DNA of 64,000 nt, taken from NCBI RefSeq assembly GCF_900109665.1, contig NZ_FOAO01000024.1, positions 1 through 64,000 on the forward strand. Direction: 5' to 3'. The position numbers were made by a program, and so were the translations under genes. Positions 41,771 to 50,474 of this stretch are shown here, piece by piece. The notes below the pieces were generated by a model that was not told the DNA's origin, ran no database searches, and saw only the letters and a list, made by a program, of their open reading frames with translations. The stretch is from Blastococcus sp. DSM 46786 (GTDB taxonomy: Bacteria > Actinomycetota > Actinomycetes > Mycobacteriales > Geodermatophilaceae). How positions within the stretch are numbered: the stretch's first letter is position 1; the number at the start of each line of letters is the position of its first letter.

Positions 41771-43612
41771 TCAGCCGGCGAGGGCGGCGTCCCGCTGGGC
41801 GAGGCCGGCCAGCCGGGCGTACCGGCCGCCGAGCGCCAGGAGCTCCTCGTGGGCGCCCTGCTCGGCGACCCGGCCGGCGTCCAGGACGACGATGCGGTCG
41901 GCGTCGCGCACGGTGGAGAGCCGGTGGGCGATGGTGATGGTCGTGCGGCCGCGGGCGGCCTCGTCCAGCGCGGCCTGCACCGCCCGCTCGGTCTCGTTGT
42001 CCAGCGCACTGGTCGCCTCGTCGAGCACCAGCACCCGCGGGTCGCGCAGCAGCGTGCGGGCGATCGCCAGGCGCTGCTTCTCCCCGCCCGAGAAGCGGTG
42101 CCCGCGCGCCCCGACCACCGTGTCGTAGCCGTCGGGCAGCGCCGCGATGACGTGGTGCACCTGGGCGCGGCGGGCGGCGTCGACCAGCTCGGCGTCGGTG
42201 GCGTCGGGCTTCGCGTGCAGCAGGTTCTCCCGCACCGTGCCGTGCAGCAGGTACGTCTCCTGGGAGACGACGCCGACGACGCGCGCGAGGTCGGCGAGCC
42301 GCATGTCGCGCACGTCCACGCCGTCGACCAGCACCCGCCCGGTGGTGGGGTCGTTCAGCCGGGCCACCAGGGAGGCGAGCGTGCTCTTGCCCGAGCCCGT
42401 CTCGCCCACCAGCGCCAGGGTGGAGCCGGCGGGCACGGTGACGTCGACGTCGTCGAGCGCGGGCCGCACGCCGTCGGGGTAGCGGAAGCCGACGTGCTCG
42501 AAGCGCACCTCCCCGCGCACCCGCGCCGGGTCGACCGGCACGGGGTGGGCCGGGTCGTCGATGTCGACCGGCAGGTCGAGGTACTCGAACACCCGGCTGA
42601 AGAGCGCCATCGAGGCGGTGAGCGAGACGCCGATGTCCAGCAGCTGCATGAGCGGGCGGAAGAGCGCGCCCTGCAGCGTGGTGAAGGCGACCAGCGTGCC
42701 GATCGTCATGCCGCCCGACGTCGCCGGCAGGCCCGCGGCCAGGTAGATCAGCGCCGGGATGCCGGCGAAGACGACGCTCATCGTGGCCATCCGCCAGCGC
42801 CCGGCCAGCTGCGAGCGGACCTCGAGGTCCACGAGGAACTCCGACGTGCCGGCGAAGCGCTGCGACTGCACCGGCCCCGCGCCGAGGGTCTTGCCCAGCA
42901 GCACGCCGCTGACGCTGAGCCCCTCCTCGACCTGGGAGTGCAGGTCGGAGAGGTGCCGCTGCCGCTGGGCGGTGATCGTGCGGCGCATGCGGGCCACGCG
43001 GCGGGTCAGCCAGATCGCCGGCGGCAGGACGATCAGCGAGAGCAGTGACAGCCGCCAGCTCAGCACCACCATGGCGACGGCCGTGCCGATGACCGTGGTC
43101 GCGCTGGAGGCGAACGAGGTGGCGGTCGAGGTGACGACCGACTGCATGCTGCCGATGTCGTTCATCAGCCGCGACTGCACCTCGCCGCCCTTGGTGCGGG
43201 TGAAGAAGCCGAGGGACTGGCGCTGCAGGTGGGTGAAGACCGCCGTCCGCAGGCCGTGCATGACCCGCTGGCCGACGGTCGTGCTCATCCACGTCTGCAC
43301 GACGCCGAAGACGGCCGTGACCACGGTGACGGCGAGCATCCCGCCGACCGCCCACAGCAGCAGCGGCACGTCCTGCTCGGGGATCGCCTCGTCGATGACC
43401 AGGCGGATGAGGAAGGGCGTGGCCAGCGCCACGGCCGATGACGCCACGATGAGCGCGACCACGACGGCGAGCTGCCCGCGAAACGGGCGGAACAGCGCCG
43501 CGACCCGGCCCCAGCGCACCGGGGACCGCTCCAGCTGGGCGAGGTCGGCCGGGTCGGGCCTGCGGCCGGAATTGCCCCCGCCGCCACCACCGCGGCCTCC
43601 GCCGCCGGTCAT
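41771..43612 (-). CDS. ABC exporter half-transporter (MsbA/BmrA type)
   Basis: The 613-residue protein fuses a six-span transmembrane domain (about 40-330) to an ATPase domain with Walker A GETGSGKST, signature FSGGEKQR, Walker B VLVLDEATS and IAHRLSTVRDAD. It probably works as a homodimer exporting drugs or lipids. The N-terminal ~15 residues are Gly-rich. It is divergent from a MarR regulator with a palindromic operator between them. GTG/ATG alternatives are not needed; the ATG is clear. Confidence 0.95.
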   Translation of the reverse strand: MTGGGGRGGGGGGNSGRRPDPADLAQLERSPVRWGRVAALFRPFRGQLAVVVALIVASSAVALATPFLIRLVIDEAIPEQDVPLLLWAVGGMLAVTVVTAVFGVVQTWMSTTVGQRVMHGLRTAVFTHLQRQSLGFFTRTKGGEVQSRLMNDIGSMQSVVTSTATSFASSATTVIGTAVAMVVLSWRLSLLSLIVLPPAIWLTRRVARMRRTITAQRQRHLSDLHSQVEEGLSVSGVLLGKTLGAGPVQSQRFAGTSEFLVDLEVRSQLAGRWRMATMSVVFAGIPALIYLAAGLPATSGGMTIGTLVAFTTLQGALFRPLMQLLDIGVSLTASMALFSRVFEYLDLPVDIDDPAHPVPVDPARVRGEVRFEHVGFRYPDGVRPALDDVDVTVPAGSTLALVGETGSGKSTLASLVARLNDPTTGRVLVDGVDVRDMRLADLARVVGVVSQETYLLHGTVRENLLHAKPDATDAELVDAARRAQVHHVIAALPDGYDTVVGARGHRFSGGEKQRLAIARTLLRDPRVLVLDEATSALDNETERAVQAALDEAARGRTTITIAHRLSTVRDADRIVVLDAGRVAEQGAHEELLALGGRYARLAGLAQRDAALAG

Positions 43613-43646
43613 CGTCTCGCTGATGTCGCCACCTCCAGGTTGCTGA

Positions 43647-43669
43647 GGTTACCTCACTGTCCGGTAACC
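43647..43669. promoter_or_regulatory. inverted repeat, likely MarR operator
   Basis: GGTTACC and GGTAACC flank a 9-nt spacer in the 82-bp divergent region between the ABC exporter and the MarR gene. The -10-like TACCAT (43683-43688) of the MarR gene follows, 6 nt before its GTG. Confidence 0.65.
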
Positions 43670-43694
43670 GGAGCACCGCCGCTACCATTCCCCC

Positions 43695-44111
43695 GTGGCG
43701 GAGGACCGGACCGGCGAGCTGGGCGACCTGCTGATGCGGGTGGCCCGCACCCAGCGCCGCCGGTGGCGCGACGCGCTGGCCCCCTGGGACCTCTCCCCCC
43801 ACCAGGCCCGGGCCCTCCGGGTGGTCTGCGAGCGCGAGGGCGTCCGGCTCTCCGACCTGGCGGAGGCGCTGCACATCGCGCCCCGGTCGGCGACCGAGGT
43901 GGCCGACGGGCTGCAGGAGCGCGGGCTGGTCGAGCGGTCGCCCGACCCCGCCGACCGCCGGGCGGTGCTGCTGCGGCCGACCGACGAGGGGCGGCGGCTC
44001 CGGGGCGAGATCGGCCGCGCGCGGGCCGCCGACTCCGCCGAGCTCTTCGCCCGCCTGGGCCCCGAGGACCGCGCCGCGCTCGCCCGGATCCTGCGCACGC
44101 TCGCCGACTGA
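43695..44111 (+). CDS. MarR-family transcriptional regulator
   Basis: The 138-residue winged-helix protein has LSPHQARALRVVCEREGVRL, LADLAEALHIAPRSATEVAD-type recognition helix and the wing DPADRRAVLLRPTDEG. It probably represses itself and the divergent ABC exporter. The GTG is 6 nt after a -10-like box, so the mRNA is likely leaderless. Confidence 0.9.
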   Translation: MAEDRTGELGDLLMRVARTQRRRWRDALAPWDLSPHQARALRVVCEREGVRLSDLAEALHIAPRSATEVADGLQERGLVERSPDPADRRAVLLRPTDEGRRLRGEIGRARAADSAELFARLGPEDRAALARILRTLAD

Positions 44112-44221
44112 CCGCGCCGGGCGCCTGGCCTGCCGAGCTGTTGCCCCCGGGAGGCGCGCAGCCGCGGCGGCGGACGCCCCCGAGAATGGGGCTGACCCAC
44201 ACCGCCGTCCGGGGAGGCCCG

Positions 44222-44788
44222 ATGAGGGACCAGCTGGGGATCGACTGGCAGACGGCCGGCCTCGTCGTCCTGACCACCGTGTCCATGTACCTGGTGCTGA
44301 TCCTCTGCGTCCGGCTGGTCGGCCAGCGCAGCCTCGCCACCATGTCCAGCTTCGACCTCGGCTGCGCCATCGCGCTCGGCGCGGTGATCGGCCGGACCGC
44401 GCTGCTGCTCGACCCGACCCTGCTCACCGGGGTCGTCGCGATCGTCACCCTCTTCACCACGCAGATCGCGCTGGTGCGGGTCCGGCGCAGCCGCTGGGTG
44501 GACCGGCTGCTGAACCGCCCCCCGGTGCTGCTCATGGCCGGGGACGTGCCGCTGCGGGAGAACCTGCGGGCGGCCCACGTCGGCGAGGACGAGCTGCGGC
44601 AGAAGCTCCGGCTGGCCGGCATCCGCGACCTCGCCGAGGTGGGCTGCGTCGTGCTCGAGCGCACCGGGGCGGTGAGCGTGGTGCGCAGGTCCGAGCGGCT
44701 GGACCCGTGGCTGTTCTCCGACGTGCCCGGCGCCGAGCGCCTCCCCGCGACGGCGGAGGAGCCCGGCGCGCGGCGGGCGCCGGGCTGA
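44222..44788 (+). CDS. DUF421 (YetF-like) membrane protein
   Basis: The 188-residue protein has three N-terminal membrane spans (about 12-85), including VRLVGQRSLATMSSFDLGCA and the family-typical IALGAVIGR, and a C-terminal soluble domain (RPPVLLMAGDVPLRENLRAA, GIRDLAEVGCVVLERTGAVS). The function of the family is poorly known. It ends directly at the converging redoxin pseudogene. Confidence 0.88.
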   Translation: MRDQLGIDWQTAGLVVLTTVSMYLVLILCVRLVGQRSLATMSSFDLGCAIALGAVIGRTALLLDPTLLTGVVAIVTLFTTQIALVRVRRSRWVDRLLNRPPVLLMAGDVPLRENLRAAHVGEDELRQKLRLAGIRDLAEVGCVVLERTGAVSVVRRSERLDPWLFSDVPGAERLPATAEEPGARRAPG

Positions 44789-45448
44789 CTACTGGCGCTC
44801 CGGCGGGTGCTCGGCCCGCCAGCGGTCGAACGACTCCAGGAAGGAGGCGGCCATCCGGTTCTCGGTGCGGACCTCCTCGCGGTCCCGGTCGTCGCGCATC
44901 CGGTCGGCCAGCGCCATGGTGTTGAACTTGATGGCGCGGAAGTACGGGATGAAGGAGCCGGGCGTGAACGCCCGCTTCGACGGCCGGGGCTCGACGCCCT
45001 CCGGGGCCCACGGCCCGGGCTCGGGGAGCGGGGGCAGGCCCAGCCCCTCCAGCGCGGTGAGGAAGGGCTCGTCGTCCGTCCGGTCGGTGAAGTCGCGGGA
45101 AAGTTCCCGGAACACCTCCCGGCCGTCGGGGGCGACCGCGATGACGACCGGCCGGAAGATCGAGGCGTCCTCGTCCCAGGCGTCCAGCGGCTTCGCCAGC
45201 CGGGAGCCGTCGGGATCGCTCACCCAGCGGTAGGGCACGTGCCAGGTGCGGTCGAACGCGAGCTGCACCTCGGGCGGGTCGACCGAGGCGAGCACGACCT
45301 CGGTGCCGGCGGCGGCGAGACGGGGCAGAGACGGGGCCAGGCGGACCGCCTGGGCGCAGCAGTAGGGCTACCAGTCGCCCCGCAGGCCGATCAGGAGCAG
45401 GGCCGCGCGGTCGTCGGACCGCAGCGCGAGCAGGTCGGCGGTGTCCAT
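44789..45448 (-). pseudogene. redoxin (AhpC/TSA-like) gene interrupted by an in-frame TAG
   Basis: From ATG 45448 the frame reads MDTADLLALRSDDRAALLLI then GLRGDW-TAG-PYCCAQAV and continues without further stops to 44789 (219 codons plus stop). The TAG (45370-45368) falls where thioredoxin-fold redoxins have the first Cys of the W-C-P-Y-C motif. The downstream part has intact codon bias and recognisable fold (VVLASVDPPEVQLAFDRTW). Either this is a young nonsense mutation or a sequencing error. A truncated product could start at GTG 45295 but would lack the active site. Confidence 0.75.
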
Positions 45449-45513
45449 CGGCCCACGGTAGGCATGGGTCCGCGCGGGGCGCACCCGCGGCGGCGGGAGT
45501 CTTCCGATCCGGT

Positions 45514-45528
45514 TATCTCACCGCTAAG
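45514..45528 (-). promoter_or_regulatory. regulon operator, site 5 (hyuAB promoter)
   Basis: Minus-strand CTTAGCGGTGAGATA matches the shared 15-mer. On the plus strand it overlaps the -10 TAAGGT (45525-45530), with TTCCGA 17 nt upstream as -35, and ends 10 nt before the hyuA ATG. There is no SD, so the mRNA is probably leaderless. Confidence 0.65.
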
Positions 45529-45538
45529 GTTTCTTCCC

Positions 45539-47641
45539 ATGAGCGAGCGCCGGGTCCGCATCGGCATCGACACCGGCGGGACGTTCACCGACGTCGTCGC
45601 GGTGGACGAGGAGACCGGGCGGACGACCACCACCAAGACGCCGTCCACGCCCGCCGATCCGGCCGAGGGTTTCCTCACCGGCGTCCGCAAGGTGCTGGAC
45701 CTGATGGGCCTGACCGGCGAGGCGGTGACCGCCGTCAGCCACGGGACGACGGTGGCCACCAACCAGCTGCTCGAGGGCAAGCTGGACCGCCTGGGCTTCA
45801 TCACCACCGAGGGCTACGAGTCGGTGCTCGAGATCGCCCGCCAGTCGGTGCCCGACGGCTACGGCAACAGCTACTTCTGGGTCAAGCCGCCGCGGATCGT
45901 CCCGGCCGACCTGGTCCACACCGTGCGCGGGCGGCTGGACCACACCGGCGCGGAGGTGCGCCCCTTCGACGAGGACGACGCCCGCGCCGCCGCCCGCTTC
46001 TTCCGCGACGCCGGCATCACCACCGTCGGCGTCTGCTTCCTGCACGCCTACGCCGACGACGCGCACGAGCGCCGGATGCTCGAGGTGATCCGCGAGGAGC
46101 ACCCCGACGCCGTGGTGAGCATCAGCTCCGAGGTGCTGCGCGAGTACCGGGAGTACGAGCGCTCGGTGACGACGCTGGTCGACGCCGCCGTGAAGCCGAA
46201 GGTCGGCGCGTACGTCACCAACATCCGCACCCGCCTCGACGAGATCGCGCCCGGCGTGCCGTTCTACGTCATGAAGAGCAACGGCGGCGTGCTCTCGGCC
46301 GCCGAGGTGGTGCACCAGCCGATCACCACGATGCTCTCCGGCCCGGCCGCCGGGGCGCTGGGCGCGGCGCTGATCGCGGGCACCGCCGGGTTCGACCGGG
46401 TGCTCACCTGCGACGGCGGCGGCACCTCCACCGACGTCACGGTGGTCATCGACGGGGAGCCCGCGCTCACCACCGAGGGTTCGGTGGGCGACTACCCGTC
46501 CAAGATCCCGATGATCGACGTCGTCACCGTGGGCGCGGGCGGCGGCTCCATCGCCTGGCTCTCGCCGGAGGGCACGCTCAAGGTGGGCCCGAAGTCGGCC
46601 GGTGCCGACCCCGGCCCGATGTGCTACCGGAACGGCGGCGACCAGCCGACCGTCACCGACGCCCACGTCGTCCTCGGCCGGATCCCCCCGCACCTGCTGG
46701 GCGGCGAGATCCCGCTGTCGGTCGATGCCGCGCGGGACGGGCTGCAGCAGCTCGGCGCGAAGCTGGACATGGACCTCGAGCGGGCGGCCACCGGGATCCT
46801 GGAGATCTCCGCGTGGAACCAGGCCAACGCGCTGCGCCAGGTGACCGTGGCCAAGGGCCTGGACGTCCGGGACTTCACGCTGACCACCTTCGGCGGCTCG
46901 GGCTCGCTGCTGGCCTGCCGGCTCATGGACATCCTCGGCCTGCCCCGCACCCTGGTGCCGCCGAACCCGGGCAACGTCAGCGCCTTCGGCCTGCTCACCG
47001 TCGACGTCCGCAACGACTACGTGCAGACCGTGATCAGCCGGCACGCCGACCTGGACCTGGCCCGGGTGCGCGCCGTCTACGCCGACCTCGAGGCCCAGGC
47101 GCAGGTCGCCCTGGACGGCGAGGGCTTCGGCCGCGACCAGCAGCGCATGCAGCGGACGGCGGACCTGCGCTACGTCGGCCAGGCGTTCGAGGTGCGGGTG
47201 CCGGTCGCCGACGGCGAGCTCGACGCCGAGGCCACCGAGGCGGTGGCGCGGGAGTTCCACGCCGCGCACCGCCAGCTGTACGGCTACGACTTCGCCGACG
47301 ACCCGCGCCAGGCCGTGGAGTGGGTGAACCTGCGGGTCAGCGGGATCGGCCCGATCCGGCGTCCCGACCTCGTCGAGCTGGCGCCGGCCGACGGCGGGAC
47401 GGACCGGGCCGTCACGGGCTCCCGTCCCGTCTTCTTCGACGCTGTGCAGCCGTCGTCGTCCTCCGGAGGCGACTGGGTGGAGACGCCGACCTACGACCGC
47501 CTGCGCCTGGCCCCCGGCGACGTCGTCAGCGGCCCGGCGATCGTCGAGGAGTTCGGCTCCACCGTCCCGGTGCACCCCGGCTTCGCCGCCACCGTGGACG
47601 CCTACGGAAACCTGCTGCTCACGAAGGAGACCGGCCGATGA
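45539..47641 (+). CDS. hyuA: hydantoinase/oxoprolinase family protein, subunit A
   Basis: The 700-residue protein is the HyuA/OplA-type subunit of ATP-dependent hydantoinase, 5-oxoprolinase or acetone-carboxylase relatives. The ATP-binding IGIDTGGTFTDVVAVDEE is at residues 8-25. SHGTTVATNQLLEGK, MKSNGGVLSA, LSGPAAGALGA, CDGGGTSTDV and GAGGGSIAWL are typical. It probably opens or carboxylates a cyclic amide or related substrate with ATP. It shares the regulon operator with the permease, molybdenum hydroxylase, FdrA and amidohydrolase operons. Overlaps hyuB by 4 bp. Confidence 0.92.
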   Translation: MSERRVRIGIDTGGTFTDVVAVDEETGRTTTTKTPSTPADPAEGFLTGVRKVLDLMGLTGEAVTAVSHGTTVATNQLLEGKLDRLGFITTEGYESVLEIARQSVPDGYGNSYFWVKPPRIVPADLVHTVRGRLDHTGAEVRPFDEDDARAAARFFRDAGITTVGVCFLHAYADDAHERRMLEVIREEHPDAVVSISSEVLREYREYERSVTTLVDAAVKPKVGAYVTNIRTRLDEIAPGVPFYVMKSNGGVLSAAEVVHQPITTMLSGPAAGALGAALIAGTAGFDRVLTCDGGGTSTDVTVVIDGEPALTTEGSVGDYPSKIPMIDVVTVGAGGGSIAWLSPEGTLKVGPKSAGADPGPMCYRNGGDQPTVTDAHVVLGRIPPHLLGGEIPLSVDAARDGLQQLGAKLDMDLERAATGILEISAWNQANALRQVTVAKGLDVRDFTLTTFGGSGSLLACRLMDILGLPRTLVPPNPGNVSAFGLLTVDVRNDYVQTVISRHADLDLARVRAVYADLEAQAQVALDGEGFGRDQQRMQRTADLRYVGQAFEVRVPVADGELDAEATEAVAREFHAAHRQLYGYDFADDPRQAVEWVNLRVSGIGPIRRPDLVELAPADGGTDRAVTGSRPVFFDAVQPSSSSGGDWVETPTYDRLRLAPGDVVSGPAIVEEFGSTVPVHPGFAATVDAYGNLLLTKETGR

Positions 47642-49512
47642 GCCTCACCGACGCCACGACCGCCGACCCGGTGCTCGTCGAGATCGTCGCCGGCACGCTG
47701 GCCGCGATCGAGAAGGAGGTCGAGACCTCCATCGGCCGCACCTCCCGCTCCCCGATGATCCGCGACGCGCACGACTTCCGGGCCGGCATCCACGACCGGC
47801 TGCTGCGCAAGCTCACCGGCCGCTCGTACTCCGCGCTGGTGCAGCCGGTCGTGCGGGACTACCCGCTGGACTCGATGAACCCCGGCGACGTCTACTTCCA
47901 CAACGACGTCTACCTCTCCGAGGGCGGGATCGGCCACCTGCCCGACCTCTGCGTCACCGTGCCGGTCTTCGCGCACGTGAACGGCGCCGAGAGGGTGGTC
48001 GCCTTCATCCAGGCGTTCGGCCACCACGACGACATCGGCGGCGCCGTGCCGGGCTCGATGCCGTCGGCGGCGACCAGCGTGTACGAGGAGGGCCTGATGG
48101 TCCCCCCGATCAAGCTGTGGGACCGCGGCGTGCCCAACGAGAGCGCGCTGAAGATCATGACCCGCAACTCGCGGATGCCCGACTCGCTCGCGGCCGACCT
48201 CGATGCGGAGTGCTCGGCCTGCCTGGCGGGCGCCCGCCGGCTCGGGGAGCTGTTCGAGCGGTACGGCGTGCAGGCCGTGGAGGCCGCCTTCGACGCGATC
48301 CTCGACAGCTCCACCGAGGTGTACCGGCGGGAGATCCTGTCGCAGATCCCCGACGGCACCTACGTCTGGGAGGACTACGCCGAGCACGACGGCGTCGAGG
48401 AGCCGCAGCTGCACCGGCAGCGGATCACGCTGACCATGGACTCCTCGGAGGAGACGCCGCTGGTCATCGACTTCACCGGCACCGGCCCGCAGGCCAAGGG
48501 ACCGATCAACCACTGCGGCGACTACGCCGACGGCAACTTCCTCAAGAAGTGGCTGGCGCCGATCCTGCGCAACCTGGCCGAGACGCCGGAGCGCATGGCG
48601 CAGCTCGACGTCAACGAGGGCGTCGTCCCGCTGATCGAGATGCGCTTCCCGGAGAAGGGCACGCTGCTCACCCCGATCTTCCCGGCGCCGACCAACGCCC
48701 GGACGTTCGTCATCCTGCGGCTGCTCGGCGTGCTCGCCGGGGTGCTGGCGAAGGCCACCGGCGGCCGCATGCCCGCCGACCAGGAGACGATCCGATACAC
48801 CGGCGTCTACGGCACGGACTTCGACGGCGAGCCGTACCTGATGCGCGAGGTGCTGGGCGGCGGCTCGGGCGGGCGCTACTACGCCGACGGCGAGGACACC
48901 ATCCACGTCGTCCCCGACTCGCGGAACCTGCCGACGGAGTTCACCGAGGGCCGCTTCCCGCTGCGGGTCGAGCGGCTGGGGCTGGCGATGGACTCCGGCG
49001 GGCCGGGGCGCTACCGCGGCGGCTGCGGCTACGAGAAGCACATCCGCGTGCTGCGCGACGCCCACTTCATGTCGATCGCCGACCGCTCGATCCTCGCCTG
49101 CTGGGGCGTCAAGGGCGGCAAGGCCGGGCGGCCGTTCCAGATCACCGTCGACCCGGGCGGCCCGGACGAGCACGACGTCGACGCGCTCGCCGACGCCGAG
49201 CCGCTGAAGGCCGGCACCGTGGTGCGCATTCGGACGACGGGCGGCGGCGGCTGGGGCGACCCGCTGGACCGGCCGGTCGACGAGGTGCTGCGCGACATCT
49301 CCTGGCGGAAGGTGTCGGTCGCCGGCGCCCGGGAGGACTACGGCGTCGTCGTCCTCGAGTCGGGTGAGGCCGACCTGGCCGCCACCGAGGAGCTGCGGGC
49401 CTCCCTGCGGGGCGCCCGCACCGGCGACGAGCCGTTCTTCGACCGCGGGCCCGGCTACGCCACCCTCTCCGGCGGTGCGGCGTTCAACGAGTTCGACGTC
49501 CTGCCGGGGTAG
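47638..49512 (+). CDS. hyuB: hydantoinase/oxoprolinase family protein, subunit B
   Basis: The 624-residue partner of HyuA begins DPVLVEIVAGTLAAIEKEVE and has family blocks GDVYFHNDVYLSEGGIGHLP, FGHHDDIGGAVPGSMP, VIDFTGTGPQAKGPIN, LGGGSGGRYY, and the C-terminal TTGGGGWGDPLDRP. Together HyuA and HyuB form the active enzyme. The ATG overlaps the hyuA stop (ATGA). A long stem-loop follows 30 nt downstream. Confidence 0.93.
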   Translation: MSLTDATTADPVLVEIVAGTLAAIEKEVETSIGRTSRSPMIRDAHDFRAGIHDRLLRKLTGRSYSALVQPVVRDYPLDSMNPGDVYFHNDVYLSEGGIGHLPDLCVTVPVFAHVNGAERVVAFIQAFGHHDDIGGAVPGSMPSAATSVYEEGLMVPPIKLWDRGVPNESALKIMTRNSRMPDSLAADLDAECSACLAGARRLGELFERYGVQAVEAAFDAILDSSTEVYRREILSQIPDGTYVWEDYAEHDGVEEPQLHRQRITLTMDSSEETPLVIDFTGTGPQAKGPINHCGDYADGNFLKKWLAPILRNLAETPERMAQLDVNEGVVPLIEMRFPEKGTLLTPIFPAPTNARTFVILRLLGVLAGVLAKATGGRMPADQETIRYTGVYGTDFDGEPYLMREVLGGGSGGRYYADGEDTIHVVPDSRNLPTEFTEGRFPLRVERLGLAMDSGGPGRYRGGCGYEKHIRVLRDAHFMSIADRSILACWGVKGGKAGRPFQITVDPGGPDEHDVDALADAEPLKAGTVVRIRTTGGGGWGDPLDRPVDEVLRDISWRKVSVAGAREDYGVVVLESGEADLAATEELRASLRGARTGDEPFFDRGPGYATLSGGAAFNEFDVLPG

Positions 49513-49541
49513 CCGGCGGAGCCGTGCAGGGGTCCCGAGGA

Positions 49542-49581
49542 CAGTCGCTCTCTGCCCCGTCGAGCGGGGCAGAGAGCGACT
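49542..49581 (+). terminator. stem-loop after hyuB
   Basis: 17-bp perfect arms (CAGTCGCTCTCTGCCCC and its complement) with a small loop follow the hyuB stop by 29 nt. There is no clear U-tract, as is common in high-GC actinobacteria. It probably ends the hyuAB transcript and lies before the converging small gene. Confidence 0.7.
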
Positions 49582-49641
49582 GCGCCCGGCACGGGACACC
49601 GTCCGGCCCAGGTCGCGGCGCGGGACGGGTTCCCGCCCGGC

Positions 49642-49809
49642 TCACGTCACGGGATCGGCGGTCCCGGCGTCCGGCTTGGCCTGGTTCCCGTCCTGGCCCT
49701 CGTCACCCCCGGTGGACGTGTCCTGCTCGACGCCCTCCGGGGTGATCGGGGTCTCCTCGAGCACGTTCTCCCGGGCCTCGTCACGGTCGGTCCCTGGTAC
49801 CTCGGTCAT
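49642..49809 (-). CDS. small acidic hypothetical protein, 55 residues
   Basis: The frame begins MTEVPGTDRDEARENVLEET and ends with a Gly/Asp/Glu-rich tail. A strong SD (GAGGAGG) lies 6 nt before the ATG, and codon bias is typical. The protein is highly acidic and probably disordered. I do not recognise it. Confidence 0.6.
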   Translation of the reverse strand: MTEVPGTDRDEARENVLEETPITPEGVEQDTSTGGDEGQDGNQAKPDAGTADPVT

Positions 49810-49989
49810 GTCGGCCTCCTCCTCGGCGGATCCGGCCCCTACCCCGGCCCCACGCCGCCGACGCGGGTTCCGCCACGAGCGGACGCCGCGGCACCCGCTC
49901 CACCGGCCCGGCCGCGCAGCGCCTCCGCCGCACCCAGACGGTGTCGACGCCGGCCTGCGCCGGCGCTGAGGCCGCGGGCCCGGCGGCGC

Positions 49990-50466
49990 TCAGCCGCGCC
50001 GGCGCCACCAGCGCCGGCGCACGGGGGGCGCGGGCGGGGCGGGAGCCGGCTCCTCGGCGGGTCGGTCGCGCCGCCAGCCCTCGACCAGCGCCTCGACGTC
50101 GGCCAGCCCCGGCACCGGCGACCACCGGCTGGGCTGCGGGGTGCGCCAGAAGGCCTCGACCCGCGCGTTGTAGTCCTCGGCCAGCGCCCGGACCGCCTCC
50201 TCCGTGCCCAGCCGGGCCGCGCGCTGCGGGAGCACGTCGCGCTCCCGGCGCAGGGCGAGGCCGGGGGGCAGCATCTCCGCGGTCTCGATGCCCTCGCGCC
50301 GGGCCTTGGCCACGACCCAGTCGTAGGCGGTGGTGTCGCGCTCCAGGCCCGCGATCGGCTTGCCGGCGCCGTCCAGGCCGTCGAAGTCACCGCGCTCCCG
50401 GGCACGCGCGATCTGGGTGTCCACCCAGGTCTCGAAGGAGACCCCCGGCGGCTTGCGCTCGGTCAT
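49990..50466 (-). CDS. DUF1992 (DnaJ-associated) protein
   Basis: The 158-residue protein has the DUF1992 pattern: WVDTQIARARERGDFDGLDG then GAGKPI and AYDWVVAKARREGIETAEML followed by PPGLALRRERD. This domain occurs in DnaJ-like proteins but no J domain is seen here. The C-terminus is Pro/Arg-rich. It is divergent from the Nudix gene with only 8 bp between the starts. Confidence 0.88.
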   Translation of the reverse strand: MTERKPPGVSFETWVDTQIARARERGDFDGLDGAGKPIAGLERDTTAYDWVVAKARREGIETAEMLPPGLALRRERDVLPQRAARLGTEEAVRALAEDYNARVEAFWRTPQPSRWSPVPGLADVEALVEGWRRDRPAEEPAPAPPAPPVRRRWWRRRG

Positions 50467-50474
50467 CGCCGTCC

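Noticed and set aside
45368-45370. Recoding of TAG as selenocysteine or pyrrolysine in the redoxin gene
   Set aside because: Selenocysteine uses TGA, and pyrrolysine is confined to specialised lineages. A nonsense mutation or sequencing error is simpler.
45524-47575. A 683-codon minus-strand frame
   Set aside because: It is antisense to hyuA, which has clear family motifs.
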